Assembly (NCBI RefSeq): GCF_000293885.2
Contig: NZ_CP010945.1
Location: 2,934,001 to 2,998,000, forward strand
Source of the DNA: Pseudomonas fluorescens NCIMB 11764
GTDB lineage: Bacteria; Pseudomonadota; Gammaproteobacteria; Pseudomonadales; Pseudomonadaceae
Direction of reading: 5' to 3'
Length of the DNA stretch: 64,000 nucleotides
The notes under the pieces are model-generated. The model was not told the DNA's origin and did not search any database. It saw only the letters and a program-made list of their open reading frames with translations. Below, in pieces: positions 26,651-35,566 of this stretch (within the stretch, counting starts at the first letter, position 1; each line of letters starts with the position of its first letter). The position numbers and the translations under genes are program-made.

Positions 26651-26680
26651 TCTGGCAGCAGGGGGTTGGCGGTGTACAAT
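26651..26680 (+). promoter_or_regulatory. Candidate sigma-70 promoter of aroP
   Basis: tacaat at 26675-26680 is a good -10 element; tctggc at 26651 is a weak -35 with 18-bp spacing. It would give an untranslated leader of about 245 bases before aroP. The leader contains a 14-bp palindrome (tgcgcagctgcgca, 26706-26719). Confidence 0.4.
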
Positions 26681-26808
26681 GCGCCGCGTTTTACCTGTGA
26701 CCTCCTGCGCAGCTGCGCAAACCTCAAGGCTATCCGCCTTGTTCACTCCGCCACGTCACGAGCGTGTCGGGTTCGATTTCGTCACAGATAAAAACAAACA
26801 GGTGACGC

Positions 26809-26871
26809 ATGACCGTTGTAAATACGCTGAACTCCTGGTGCCTGCGCTGGGGTTTGATCGGCGCTGCTTAA
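26809..26871 (+). CDS. Possible 20-residue leader peptide upstream of aroP
   Basis: ATG at 26809 preceded by AGGTGA. The peptide is MTVVNTLNSWCLRWGLIGAA, with two Trp codons in 20. It ends 60 bp before the aromatic amino acid permease gene. Downstream RNA can pair in two exclusive ways: gctgct (26863-26868) with agcagc (26883-26888), or gttgc (26873-26877) with gcaac (26887-26891). This suggests translational attenuation controlled by charged tRNA-Trp or by ribosome stalling, but no U-run terminator is visible, so the model is tentative. Confidence 0.45.
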   Translation: MTVVNTLNSWCLRWGLIGAA

Positions 26872-26931
26872 AGTTGCAACCGAGCAGCAACGTCTACTGA
26901 ACATCATCAAACCTTGCGTGAGACCCTTTTC

Positions 26932-28344
26932 ATGAGTGGACAAAACTCGCATTCAGGCGAGCTGAAACGCGGCCTGAAGAATCGTCATATTCAACTGATC
27001 GCCCTCGGTGGCGCGATTGGTACCGGCCTGTTCCTCGGCTCGGCCGGTGTACTCAAATCCGCTGGCCCGTCGATGATCCTCGGCTACGCCATCTGCGGCT
27101 TCATTGCCTTCATGATCATGCGCCAGCTCGGCGAAATGATCGTCGAAGAGCCGGTGGCCGGTTCCTTCAGCCATTTTGCGCACAAATACTGGGGTGGTTT
27201 CGCCGGTTTCCTGTCGGGCTGGAACTGCTGGATTCTGTACATTCTGGTGGGCATGTCAGAGCTGACTGCGGTCGGCAAGTACATTCACTACTGGGCACCG
27301 GAGATCCCGACCTGGGTTTCGGCTGCCGGATTCTTCGTCCTGATCAACCTGATCAACCTGGCCAACGTCAAAGTCTTTGGTGAGGCGGAGTTCTGGTTCG
27401 CGATCATCAAGGTGGTGGCGATCGTCGGCATGATTGCCCTGGGCAGCTACTTGCTGGTCAGCGGTCACGGCGGTCCGGAAGCCTCGGTGACCAACCTGTG
27501 GTCCCACGGCGGTTTCTTCCCGAACGGCGTCAGCGGTCTGGTGATGGCCATGGCGATCATCATGTTCAGCTTCGGCGGCCTGGAAATGCTCGGTTTCACC
27601 GCAGCGGAAGCCGACAAGCCGAAAACCGTGATTCCGAAAGCGATTAACCAGGTGATCTACCGGATCCTGATTTTCTACATCGGTGCGCTGGTCATTCTGC
27701 TGTCGCTGACGCCTTGGGACAGTCTGCTGGCGACCCTGAACGCGTCCGGTGATTCCTATAGCGGCAGCCCGTTCGTGCAAGTGTTCTCGATGCTCGGCAG
27801 CAACACCGCGGCGCACATCCTCAACTTTGTGGTCCTGACTGCGGCGCTGTCGGTGTACAACAGCGGCACCTATTGCAACAGCCGCATGTTGCTGGGCATG
27901 GCCGAGCAAGGCGATGCGCCGAAAGCCCTGGCGAAAATCGACAAGCGCGGCGTGCCGGTGCGTTCGATCCTTGCCTCGGCTGCCGTGACGCTGATTGCAG
28001 TGCTGCTGAACTACCTGATCCCGCAAAATGCGCTGGAGCTGTTGATGTCGCTGGTGGTGGCCACGTTGGTCATCAACTGGGCGATGATCAGCTATTCGCA
28101 CTTCAAGTTCCGCCAGCACATGAACAGGACCAGGCAAACGCCGCTGTTCAAGGCCCTGTGGTACCCGTACGGGAACTACATCTGCCTGGCGTTCGTGGTG
28201 TTCATCCTCGGCGTGATGCTGTTGATCCCGGGCATTCAGATCTCGGTGTATGCGATTCCGGTGTGGGTTGCGTTCATGTGGGTTTGCTACGGCATCAAGA
28301 ACAAGCGCAGTGCCCAGCATGCGTTGCAGGCTGCAGTGAAATAG
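26932..28344 (+). CDS. aroP: AroP-like aromatic amino acid permease
   Basis: 470 residues, twelve predicted helices of the APC/AAT family. The N-terminus has 'LKRGLKNRHIQLIALGGAIGTGLFLGSA' (split, residues ~10-37), the proton/amino-acid symport signature, and 'PVAGSFSHFAHKYWGGFAGF' of the AroP/PheP branch. It imports Phe, Tyr and Trp across the inner membrane, which fits the phenylalanine catabolic genes 3-8 kb away. I chose ATG 26932 over the TTG at 26914. Confidence 0.88.
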   Translation: MSGQNSHSGELKRGLKNRHIQLIALGGAIGTGLFLGSAGVLKSAGPSMILGYAICGFIAFMIMRQLGEMIVEEPVAGSFSHFAHKYWGGFAGFLSGWNCWILYILVGMSELTAVGKYIHYWAPEIPTWVSAAGFFVLINLINLANVKVFGEAEFWFAIIKVVAIVGMIALGSYLLVSGHGGPEASVTNLWSHGGFFPNGVSGLVMAMAIIMFSFGGLEMLGFTAAEADKPKTVIPKAINQVIYRILIFYIGALVILLSLTPWDSLLATLNASGDSYSGSPFVQVFSMLGSNTAAHILNFVVLTAALSVYNSGTYCNSRMLLGMAEQGDAPKALAKIDKRGVPVRSILASAAVTLIAVLLNYLIPQNALELLMSLVVATLVINWAMISYSHFKFRQHMNRTRQTPLFKALWYPYGNYICLAFVVFILGVMLLIPGIQISVYAIPVWVAFMWVCYGIKNKRSAQHALQAAVK

Positions 28345-28360
28345 CGCAGCGCGCAGAAAC

Positions 28361-28394
28361 GACAAACCCGGCCATGTGCCGGGTTTGTCTTTTT
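28361..28394 (+). terminator. Rho-independent terminator after aroP
   Basis: A 12-bp stem (gacaaacccggc/gccgggtttgtc) with a short loop (catgt), followed by tctttttc. Confidence 0.92.
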
Positions 28395-28476
28395 CGGCCT
28401 ACACAAAGCCCTGTGGGAGCGCGTTCTTGCCATTCATTCGCGGTATCCTGAAAGACCTCAACCCGGACGCTTTTCC

Positions 28477-28890
28477 ATGCTGGTGATTTCCAACAACGTG
28501 CATCTGCCGGATGCCGAGATCGAATTGACAGCCATTCGCGCCCAGGGCGCCGGTGGGCAGAACGTCAACAAGGTCTCCAGCGCTGTGCACTTGCGCTTCG
28601 ACATCCCGGCCTCGTCCTTGCCCGAGTTCTACAAGGAACGGCTGCTGGCGCTGCGGGACAGTCGCATCACCAGCGAAGGGGTGTTGATCATCAAGGCTCA
28701 GCAATACCGGACGCAGGAAGCCAATCGCGCCGATGCGCTGGAGCGGCTGATCGAGTTGATCCTCAGCGCCACCAAGGTCGAAAAGAAACGTCGTCCGACC
28801 AAACCGACCCTGGGCTCGAAAAAGCGTCGGCTCGAATCCAAGACCAAGCGCGGCAGTATCAAGGCCGGGCGCGGCAAGGTCGATTTCTAG
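28477..28890 (+). CDS. arfB: Alternative ribosome-rescue factor ArfB (peptidyl-tRNA hydrolase)
   Basis: 137 residues. The release-factor GGQ motif is in '[21 protein letters not shown]' (residues ~23-43), and the Lys/Arg-rich C-terminal tail ('[24 protein letters not shown]') is the part that enters the empty mRNA channel of stalled ribosomes. It has no codon-recognition domain, as expected for ArfB/YaeJ. The 3' end overlaps the convergent MFS gene by 4 bp. Confidence 0.95.
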   Translation: MLVISNNVHLPDAEIELTAIRAQGAGGQNVNKVSSAVHLRFDIPASSLPEFYKERLLALRDSRITSEGVLIIKAQQYRTQEANRADALERLIELILSATKVEKKRRPTKPTLGSKKRRLESKTKRGSIKAGRGKVDF

Positions 28891-30101
28891 CGCGCTGCTC
28901 TTTCTTCGCGGTGCTTTTCATTAAGGAGCTTGGGGGCTTGCCGGTACAAGTAAACACTCAGGGCCAAACCGCTCAGGGCGGCGAGTGCGGCGAAAAGGAA
29001 GATCGAGGCAAAGCCGAAACCTGCCGCAATCGCACCCGCCAACGGCCCGGTAATCCCCAGTGACAAATCGATGAACAGCGAATACGCCCCGACCGCCGCA
29101 CCACGGCTCGACGCTGGCACCAGATTGACCGCTTCCACCCCGAGTGCGGGGAACACCAGCGAAAAACCAAAGCCACTCAGCGCCGCACCCGCCAGTGCCC
29201 AATGCGCATCCGGCGCCAGCCACAGGAGCAACAGCCCCAGGGTTTCCACCGACAGGCAGGCAATCGCCACGCGAAACCCGCCGAGACGGTTGATCAGGTT
29301 GCCGAACAGCAGTCGCGCGCCGATGAAACTGGCGCCGAACAGGCTCAGGCACAGCACCGCGTTGTCCCAGTGTTGCGTGGCGTAATACAGGGTGATGAAC
29401 GTTGCGATGGTGCCGAAACCGATGGAACCCAGCGCCAGACCGCAACCATGCGGCAGCACGCGCCCCAGCACATGCATGAACGGCAGGCGCTCACCAACCA
29501 CAATGGGGGCTGCGGTCTTCGGCCAGGCCAGCGCCAGGCCCAGGACGGCCAGCAACATGATGCTGACGCCCATGCTCCACAAACCCAACTGGCTCACCAA
29601 CAACACCCCCAGCGGTGCACCGACGGCCAACGCGCCATAACTGGCGATGCCGTTCCAGGAGATGACTTTAGCCGTGTGCGCTGCACCGACCCGGCCGATG
29701 CCCCAGCCAATCGAACCGGAACCCACCAGGCTTTCCGCGCTGCCAAGCACCAGACGACCGATCAGCAGGCTGATCAGACTCAACACCGGCAGGCTTTGGG
29801 TCCAGGCTGAAACCAGCATGAACACACCACTCAAACCGCAACCGGCCAGGCCATACATCACCGCCAGTTTACTGCCCTTGTTATCGATGATTTTCCCGGC
29901 GTAAGGACGGCTGAGCAGAGTGGCCAGATATTGCACGCTGATCACCAGCCCCGCGACCACCGCGCCGAAGCCGAGTTCGCTGTGGACGTAGCCCGGCAAC
30001 ACAGCCAGGGGAATGCCGATATTGAGGTAGCCGATAAAGGTAAAGAGGACGATGGAAACAACTTGCAGCGTGACCGCCAGGGGGCGCTGTTTTTCAGACA
30101 T
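28887..30101 (-). CDS. MFS transporter, YhhS/YfcJ (UPF0226) type
   Basis: 404 residues with twelve helices. The loop 2-3 motif region '[20 protein letters not shown]' and the N-terminal '[20 protein letters not shown]' are typical of the YhhS/YfcJ branch of proton-coupled exporters. Substrate unknown (YhhS relatives affect arabinose or glyphosate tolerance in E. coli). No regulator is adjacent. Confidence 0.85.
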   Translation of the reverse strand: MSEKQRPLAVTLQVVSIVLFTFIGYLNIGIPLAVLPGYVHSELGFGAVVAGLVISVQYLATLLSRPYAGKIIDNKGSKLAVMYGLAGCGLSGVFMLVSAWTQSLPVLSLISLLIGRLVLGSAESLVGSGSIGWGIGRVGAAHTAKVISWNGIASYGALAVGAPLGVLLVSQLGLWSMGVSIMLLAVLGLALAWPKTAAPIVVGERLPFMHVLGRVLPHGCGLALGSIGFGTIATFITLYYATQHWDNAVLCLSLFGASFIGARLLFGNLINRLGGFRVAIACLSVETLGLLLLWLAPDAHWALAGAALSGFGFSLVFPALGVEAVNLVPASSRGAAVGAYSLFIDLSLGITGPLAGAIAAGFGFASIFLFAALAALSGLALSVYLYRQAPKLLNEKHREERAAR

Positions 30102-30205
30102 GGGTAAAGGTCCACGGGGAAAGCAGGATAGATAGGCTGCTTATGATAGCGGCGCGAGCGGCCGCGAGGCGTGGAAAAGTAAAACTATTTGCCGGATGGG
30201 GTGTT

Positions 30206-30388
30206 TCAGGGCTTGGCGGGAGCGACCAGTTGCGTGGTGACCAAGGCGGCCAGGGCATTTTCTTCGCTGCCGAATCGGGCGAGCAACGCCGCTTGTTTCT
30301 CGGGGGAAAGGCGATTCCAGATCTCGATCATCTTCTCGGCGGTGCCGATCAGGACGCTGGCCTGGGTCTCACTGAAGTCATCGGTCAT
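30206..30388 (-). CDS. Conserved-looking small acidic protein, 60 residues
   Basis: MTDDFSETQASVLIGTAEKM... is predicted to be helical with 'LSPEKQAALLARFGSEENALAALVTTQL'. It has no signal peptide or known motif. The frame opens at 30403, but the MTDD start is more natural; a weak GAG lies 10 nt before it. Function unknown. Confidence 0.55.
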   Translation of the reverse strand: MTDDFSETQASVLIGTAEKMIEIWNRLSPEKQAALLARFGSEENALAALVTTQLVAPAKP

Positions 30389-30414
30389 GGTTGTGCAACT
30401 CAAGGGTTCAGGCG

Positions 30415-30446
30415 GTGTGGAAAGCGCATGTTAGCGCTTTCCACAC
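30415..30446. other. Perfect 13-bp stem hairpin between two small genes
   Basis: gtgtggaaagcgc (30415-30427) pairs without mismatch with gcgctttccacac (30434-30446) around a 6-base loop. No T-run follows on either strand, so it is more likely a processing, stability or protein-binding element than an intrinsic terminator. Confidence 0.6.
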
Positions 30447-30466
30447 GGTCTGGCATTGCGAGTGTT

Positions 30467-30598
30467 TCAGTCTTCGCTGTCGGCCTGGCGGCGTTCAGTG
30501 GCTTCTTTCGGCTCGGGCTGTTGGGCACCGGCTTGCTGCGGGGTTGTCTGCTCAGTTTCGTGCAGGCTTGGGAAGGGGAGATTAGGGATCTCGTGCAT
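30467..30598 (-). CDS. 43-residue hydrophilic protein
   Basis: ATG at 30598 with GAGGAG 8 nt upstream. The product starts MHEIPNLPFPSLHETEQTT and is then Gln/Pro/Glu-rich, ending ERRQADSED; probably disordered. The good ribosome site and biased composition support a real gene, upstream of the 60-residue protein on the same strand. Function unknown. Confidence 0.55.
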   Translation of the reverse strand: MHEIPNLPFPSLHETEQTTPQQAGAQQPEPKEATERRQADSED

Positions 30599-30760
30599 GT
30601 TTCGCGCTCCTCGCAAAGTCTGTTGATAGATCTGGTAGATCCGCGCTTTTAAAAAGCCTGGGCAGGATACAGCAGCAGAAATGACAAATAGACTTTTATA
30701 TCCATTTGTTGCGACGGGTGGGATTGTCTAGACAGGTGTGGACCAGATTCGCGAAACCAA

Positions 30761-30891
30761 TGTGGCGAGGGCGCTTGCCCCCGCTCGAACGCGCAGCGGT
30801 CGCAAGGAATGCAAACGCGGTTCATCGGTAAAAACTCATTGCCTGCATGGGGCCGCTTCGCAGCCCAGCGGGAGCAAGCTCCCTCGCCACA
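30761..30891. repeat. Imperfect REPIN
   Basis: A REP at 30761-30787 (tgtggcgagggcgcttgcc...) faces its inverted relative at 30867-30891 (agcgggagcaagctccctc...). The left arm has diverged at two or three positions. Same family as 17452. Confidence 0.8.
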
Positions 30892-30914
30892 GGGGAGCCG
30901 GCCATTGTTTCACA

Positions 30915-32108
30915 TTACTTGCAGACGTCGGCGATAGCCTCAGCCAGCAGATCCAGACGCGTCGCATCAATCCCCGCCACGTTCGCCCGGCCGGTACCGA
31001 CCATGTAAACGCTGTGATGATCGCGCAGCTGTTTAACCTGATCCGGCGACAGGCCGGTGTAGGAAAACATCCCGCGTTGCACACCAATATGCGCAAAACG
31101 CTCACGCAAACCATGCGGCTTCAGCGCTTCAACCAGACCGCTGCGCAGTTGCGCGATACGCAAGCGCATGGCTTCCACTTCATCGGCCCACAGGCTTTTC
31201 AGCTCCGGATCGCCAAGAATCATCGCCACTACGGCAGCGCCATGATCCGGCGGCGTCGACCACAGGTTGCGGGCGATGTTGGCCAGTTGGCTGCGAATAT
31301 CCACCAGTTTTTCAGCGGTTTTCGCGCAAACTATCAGCGCCCCCGTGCGATCCCGGTACAGCCCGAAGTTCTTCGAGCAGGAACTGGTGATCAGTACTTC
31401 CGGCAACTCGGCAGCAAACAAACGGGTCGACCACGCATCCTGTTCCAGTCCATCGCCGAAGCCCTGGTAGGCGAAGTCGATCAGCGGCACCAGATCACGA
31501 TCGCGCAGCACGTCCAGCACCCGGCGCCAGTCGTCATGGGACAGATCGAACCCGGTCGGGTTGTGGCAGCAGGCGTGCAACAAAACCACATCGCCTTTCG
31601 GCGCTTCATTGAGCACCGCCAGCATCGCTTCAACATCGAGGCGGTTATCGCTGCCGACATAAGGGTAATGATTAACCTTGACCCCGGCCGTGGCGAAAAT
31701 GGTTTCGTGAATCGGCCAGGTCGGGTTGCTCAGCCACACGCCGCGCCCCGGCAGGCACTGGGCGATGAAATCCGCGCTCAAGCGCAACGCGCCGGTGCCC
31801 CCCGGCGTCTGGGTAACGCCGGCCCGTTGTTCGGCGATCAGTGCAGAGTCAGCGCCGAGCACCAACTCATTGATGACATTGCCGAATGCCGGTTCGCCGT
31901 GACCGCCGATGTAAGTCTTGGTGGTCTGGCGATCCACCAGGCGCTGCTCGGCGAGCTTCACGGCCTGGGGAATCGGCGTCAGGCCGAAGGCGTCCTTGTA
32001 GACGCCCACGCCAAGGTCGAATTTGCGCGGGTTCGGGTCCTGCGCATAGGCCTCCATCAGGCCGAGAATCGGGTCGCCGGGTACTCGACCTATGGCGTCG
32101 AAATGCAT
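30915..32108 (-). CDS. phhC: Aromatic amino acid aminotransferase PhhC
   Basis: 397 residues, class I PLP aminotransferase. Signatures: 'GHGEPAFGN', 'HACCHNPTGFDLSHDDW', 'LIDFAYQGFGDGLEQD', and the PLP-Lys in 'SCSKNFGLYRDRTGAL'. In the phh pathway it converts tyrosine (and other aromatic amino acids) to the 2-oxo acid for homogentisate catabolism. Its ATG overlaps the phhB stop (TAATG), so the genes are translationally coupled. Confidence 0.93.
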   Translation of the reverse strand: MHFDAIGRVPGDPILGLMEAYAQDPNPRKFDLGVGVYKDAFGLTPIPQAVKLAEQRLVDRQTTKTYIGGHGEPAFGNVINELVLGADSALIAEQRAGVTQTPGGTGALRLSADFIAQCLPGRGVWLSNPTWPIHETIFATAGVKVNHYPYVGSDNRLDVEAMLAVLNEAPKGDVVLLHACCHNPTGFDLSHDDWRRVLDVLRDRDLVPLIDFAYQGFGDGLEQDAWSTRLFAAELPEVLITSSCSKNFGLYRDRTGALIVCAKTAEKLVDIRSQLANIARNLWSTPPDHGAAVVAMILGDPELKSLWADEVEAMRLRIAQLRSGLVEALKPHGLRERFAHIGVQRGMFSYTGLSPDQVKQLRDHHSVYMVGTGRANVAGIDATRLDLLAEAIADVCK

Positions 32109-32464
32109 TATTTGCGGCCCTCGGCGTCCTTGGCCACTTCGTCAGTGCGCGCGGCCATGATGAAATCGTTGCGGTGCAGGCCCTTGATGGAGTGGCTCCA
32201 CCAGGTCACGGTGACTTTGCCCCACTCGGTCAGCAGGCCCGGGTGGTGACCTTCGGCCTCGGAGATTTCCCCGACCGCGTTGGTGAACGCCAGGGCGTGC
32301 TTGAAGTTCTTGAACAGGAAAACCTTTTCCAGCTGCATGATGCTGTCGCGAACTTCGATGTTCCAGTCAGGGATCTGCTTGATCAATACCGGCAGTTCTT
32401 CGTCGCTGACCTGGGGGGCGTCGGCGCGGCAGGCTTCGCAATGGGCTTGGTTCAATGTGGACAT
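32108..32464 (-). CDS. phhB: Pterin-4a-carbinolamine dehydratase PhhB
   Basis: 118 residues with the active-site signature '[23 protein letters not shown]' (split; two adjacent His and a third in 'WWSHSIKGL'). It regenerates the tetrahydropterin cofactor used by PhhA by dehydrating the 4a-carbinolamine. Second gene of phhABC. Confidence 0.95.
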   Translation of the reverse strand: MSTLNQAHCEACRADAPQVSDEELPVLIKQIPDWNIEVRDSIMQLEKVFLFKNFKHALAFTNAVGEISEAEGHHPGLLTEWGKVTVTWWSHSIKGLHRNDFIMAARTDEVAKDAEGRK

Positions 32465-32568
32465 GGTGTGTTCCTGAAATCGAATGATTGGAAATCGGCC
32501 GTCAGTGTCACCACGCTAAACCAAAGCGTGGGTTCCTGACAGGCTCACTTGATTCTAAAAGCTACGGA

Positions 32569-33360
32569 TCACGCGGCTTTTGGTTTGGGCGGAAATTTCG
32601 GGGCGTGCAAGCCCAGCTGCATGCCTTGCTTGACCATGCCCATGATGTCTTCGTGGGCAAGATCGAATAGGCGCTTGAGGTTCGGCAGGACAAAGTACAG
32701 CGGTTGCAGGATGTCGATGCGATACGGCGTACGCATGCATTCCAGTGGATCGAACGGCTGATGCTCAGGTTCGTCCGACAGGCAGTAAACGGTTTCTTTC
32801 GGCGAGGAGAGAATGCCGCCGCCATAGATGCGTTGGCCTTGCGGGGTATCGACCAGGCCGAACTCGATGGTCATCCAGTACAGACGCGCCAGGTAAACGC
32901 GTTCTTCCTTGGACGCCTGCAGGCCGAGTTTGCCGTAGGTGTGGGTGAATTCGGCGAACCAGGGGTTGGTCAGCAGCGGACAATGACCAAAAATCTCGTG
33001 GAAAATGTCCGGCTCTTGCAGGTAATCCAGCTCCTCACGGGTACGAATAAACGTCGCCACCGGGAACTGCTTGTTCGCCAGCAATTCGAAAAAGGTCTGG
33101 AACGGAATCAGTGCGGGAACCCGGGCAACTTGCCAGCCGGTGGTTTCGCCAAGGACCTTGTTGATCTCACCGAGTTGCGGAATGCGGTCGTGGGGCAGAC
33201 CGAGTTTTTCGATACCGTCCAGGTATTCCTGGCACGCACGCCCTTCGATCACTTTCAGTTGGCGAGTGATCAGCGTGTTCCACACCGCGTGTTCTTCGGC
33301 GGGGTAGTCGATAAAACCTTGCGCATCGGGCTCGCGAGCCACGTATTGCGTCTGCTTCAT
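32569..33360 (-). CDS. phhA: Phenylalanine 4-monooxygenase PhhA
   Basis: 263 residues, a bacterial catalytic-domain-only phenylalanine hydroxylase. The iron ligands are in 'PDIFHEIFGHCPLL' (two His) and 'YWMTIEFGLVDT' (Glu). It hydroxylates phenylalanine to tyrosine with tetrahydropterin and oxygen. First gene of the phhABC operon, divergent from phhR, with a TyrR-type box 122 bp upstream of its start. Confidence 0.97.
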   Translation of the reverse strand: MKQTQYVAREPDAQGFIDYPAEEHAVWNTLITRQLKVIEGRACQEYLDGIEKLGLPHDRIPQLGEINKVLGETTGWQVARVPALIPFQTFFELLANKQFPVATFIRTREELDYLQEPDIFHEIFGHCPLLTNPWFAEFTHTYGKLGLQASKEERVYLARLYWMTIEFGLVDTPQGQRIYGGGILSSPKETVYCLSDEPEHQPFDPLECMRTPYRIDILQPLYFVLPNLKRLFDLAHEDIMGMVKQGMQLGLHAPKFPPKPKAA

Positions 33361-33481
33361 GCTGCTCTCCTGCTAGGGGATTTCGTTCTTGTTATGTCCT
33401 GCCATGGACCTAGAAATACCCCAGGAATTTCGATGTGGCAGCCCATGAACGCCATAGCGCGTAGGAAAATTCGTCGAATTT

Positions 33482-33499
33482 CGTAAAGTTTTCGTTACG
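33482..33499. promoter_or_regulatory. TyrR/PhhR-type box
   Basis: cgtaaa-N6-gttacg matches the TyrR-family consensus TGTAAA-N6-TTTACA at 9 of 12 positions, with the GTAAA and TTAC cores intact. It lies between phhA and phhR, where PhhR is known to bind in other pseudomonads. Confidence 0.7.
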
Positions 33500-33640
33500 G
33501 AAAGGCCGGTATGGCGCAGCGCTTGAGATTTTCGGGTTTGAAAAGGCTCACAGGTGTCACATAATCTTGACGACTAAGTTGGCCCCTGCGCAGAAAAATT
33601 CCCGCAATGGGCCTCGATCACTCACGTTTCGGGCCTTTAT

Positions 33641-35203
33641 ATGCGTATCAAAGTCCACTGCCAGAACCGCATCGGCATCCTGCGCGACATTCTCAACCTG
33701 CTGGTCGAGTACGGGATCAACGTCGCTCGCGGCGAGGTCGGTGGCGAACATGGCAACGCGATCTACTTGCATTGCCCGAACCTGATCAACATTCAGTTCC
33801 AGGCGCTTCGTCCGAAATTCGAGTCGATTGCCGGTGTCTTTGGCGTCAAGCGCGTAGGACTGATGCCCAGCGAGCGTCGGCATATGGAACTCAATGCGTT
33901 GCTCGGCGCCCTGGAGTTTCCGGTGCTATCGATCGACATGGGCGGTTCGATCGTCGCAGCCAACCGTGCAGCGGCGCAGTTGCTCGGGGTGAGGGTGGAT
34001 GAGGTGCCGGGGATTCCGTTATCGCGGTACGCCGAGGATTTCGATTTGCCGGAGCTGGTGCGCGCCAACAAATCGCGGATCAATGGGCTGCGGGTCAAGG
34101 TCAAGGGCGATGTATTTCTGGCCGACATCGCGCCGCTGCAATCGGAACATGACGACAGCGAAGCCATGGCCGGCGCGGTGTTGACGCTGCATCGTGCCGA
34201 CCGGGTAGGGGAGCGCATCTACAACGTGCGCAAACAGGAACTGCGCGGGTTCGACAGTATTTTCCAGAGTTCAAAAGTGATGGCCGCCGTGGTTCGCGAA
34301 GCACGACGCATGGCGCCACTGGACGCGCCGCTATTGATAGAAGGCGAAACCGGCACCGGTAAAGAATTGCTGGCGCGGGCCTGTCACCTGGCCAGTCCAC
34401 GGGGACAGTCGCCGTTGATGGCGCTCAACTGCGCCGGTCTGCCGGAGTCGATGGCCGAGACCGAGTTGTTCGGCTACGGTCCCGGTGCATTCGAAGGGGC
34501 GCGGGCCGAAGGCAAGCTGGGGTTGCTGGAGCTGACGGCGGGGGGAACGCTGTTTCTCGATGGCGTGGGGGAAATGAGCCCGCGCTTGCAGGTGAAATTG
34601 CTGCGCTTCCTGCAGGACGGTTGCTTCCGCCGCGTAGGCAGTGATGAAGAGGTTTATCTGGATGTGCGAGTGATCTGCGCGACTCAGGTCGATCTGTCGG
34701 AGTTGTGCGCGCGAGGCGAGTTTCGCCAGGATTTGTATCACCGCTTGAACGTACTGTCGCTGCACATCCCGCCGCTGCGCGAATGCCTGGATGGTTTGAC
34801 GCCGCTGGTGGAGCATTTCCTTGATCAAGCCAGTCGGCAAATCGGTTGCCCGCTGCCGAAACTGGCGCCGGCGGCCATGGACCGGCTCAGTCATTATCAT
34901 TGGCCGGGCAATGTCCGGCAGTTGGAAAACGTGTTGTTCCAGGCGGTTTCGTTGTGCGAAGGCGGGACGGTCAAGGCTGAACATATTCGACTGCCAGACT
35001 ATGGCGTGCGTCAGCCGCTTGGCGATTTTTCACTCGAAGGCGGACTGGATGCAATTGTCGGGCGCTTCGAAAAAGCGGTGCTGGAGCGTTTGTATTCCGA
35101 GCATCCGAGCAGTCGCCAGCTGGGCAAGCGGTTGGGGGTTTCGCATACCACCATTGCCAACAAGTTGCGTGAGTATGAGGTGGGTAAAGAGCCTGGCGCC
35201 TGA
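33641..35203 (+). CDS. phhR: TyrR-family regulator PhhR
   Basis: 520 residues: N-terminal ACT domain (residues 1-70, 'MRIKVHCQNRIGILRDILNLL' split), PAS domain (~78-190), central AAA+ domain with Walker A 'GETGTGKE' and Walker B-like 'GGTLFLDGVGEM', and a Fis-type helix-turn-helix ('SRQLGKRLGVSHTTIANKLREY'). The sigma-54 contact loop is GAFEGA instead of GAFTGA, so contact with sigma-54 is doubtful, as in TyrR. It activates phenylalanine and tyrosine catabolism genes when these amino acids bind. Confidence 0.95.
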   Translation: MRIKVHCQNRIGILRDILNLLVEYGINVARGEVGGEHGNAIYLHCPNLINIQFQALRPKFESIAGVFGVKRVGLMPSERRHMELNALLGALEFPVLSIDMGGSIVAANRAAAQLLGVRVDEVPGIPLSRYAEDFDLPELVRANKSRINGLRVKVKGDVFLADIAPLQSEHDDSEAMAGAVLTLHRADRVGERIYNVRKQELRGFDSIFQSSKVMAAVVREARRMAPLDAPLLIEGETGTGKELLARACHLASPRGQSPLMALNCAGLPESMAETELFGYGPGAFEGARAEGKLGLLELTAGGTLFLDGVGEMSPRLQVKLLRFLQDGCFRRVGSDEEVYLDVRVICATQVDLSELCARGEFRQDLYHRLNVLSLHIPPLRECLDGLTPLVEHFLDQASRQIGCPLPKLAPAAMDRLSHYHWPGNVRQLENVLFQAVSLCEGGTVKAEHIRLPDYGVRQPLGDFSLEGGLDAIVGRFEKAVLERLYSEHPSSRQLGKRLGVSHTTIANKLREYEVGKEPGA

Positions 35204-35222
35204 GCAGAGACCGTCAGCTCTT

Positions 35223-35353
35223 TGTGGCGAGGGAGCTTGCTCCCGCTGGGCTGCGCAGCAGCCCCAAAAGAACGGCCGAGGTCTGACAGGCAGATAGTGC
35301 CGAGGGTTTTGCGGCCGCCGCGCGCCCGAGCCGGAGCAAGCTCCCTCGCCACA
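35223..35353. repeat. REPIN: paired inverted REP elements
   Basis: A REP at 35223-35250 (tgtggcgagggagcttgctc...) and its inverse at 35331-35353. It separates phhR from the flagellar operon. Same family as 17452. Confidence 0.85.
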
Positions 35354-35493
35354 GGGGTGAGTGCATCAGAAAGGCCGACCCTTGCCACTTACCGGCATAA
35401 CACCGCCGGTTTTTCGTCTTCGACACAATCCCCCATTCCCCTCTGACCCCCTCAAGTCCTTTGTTTGCCGGGCCCCGCGCCGCCAGAAAAAAG

Positions 35494-35510
35494 TTGGTCT
35501 GCAAATTGCT
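35494..35510 (+). promoter_or_regulatory. Sigma-54 promoter of the flgF operon
   Basis: ttggtctgcaaattgct has the -24 GG and -12 GC at exact sigma-54 spacing, with TTGG, G at position 8 and TTGCT conserved. Transcription would start near 35521, 46 bp before flgF. FleQ-dependent sigma-54 control of flgFGHIJKL is established in P. aeruginosa. Confidence 0.75.
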
Positions 35511-35566
35511 TATGGCTCAGCAGTACAGCGGTGGGCGGCAAACGTCCGGCATGCAGAGGAAAGAGT

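Noticed and set aside
30415..30446. Perfect hairpin as a rho-independent terminator
   Set aside because: No T-run on either strand after the stem.
33512..33527. tggcgcagcgcttgag as a sigma-54 promoter for phhR
   Set aside because: Spacing fits but the -12 GC is GA and the -24 part is only TGGC; TyrR-type regulator genes are normally sigma-70 dependent.
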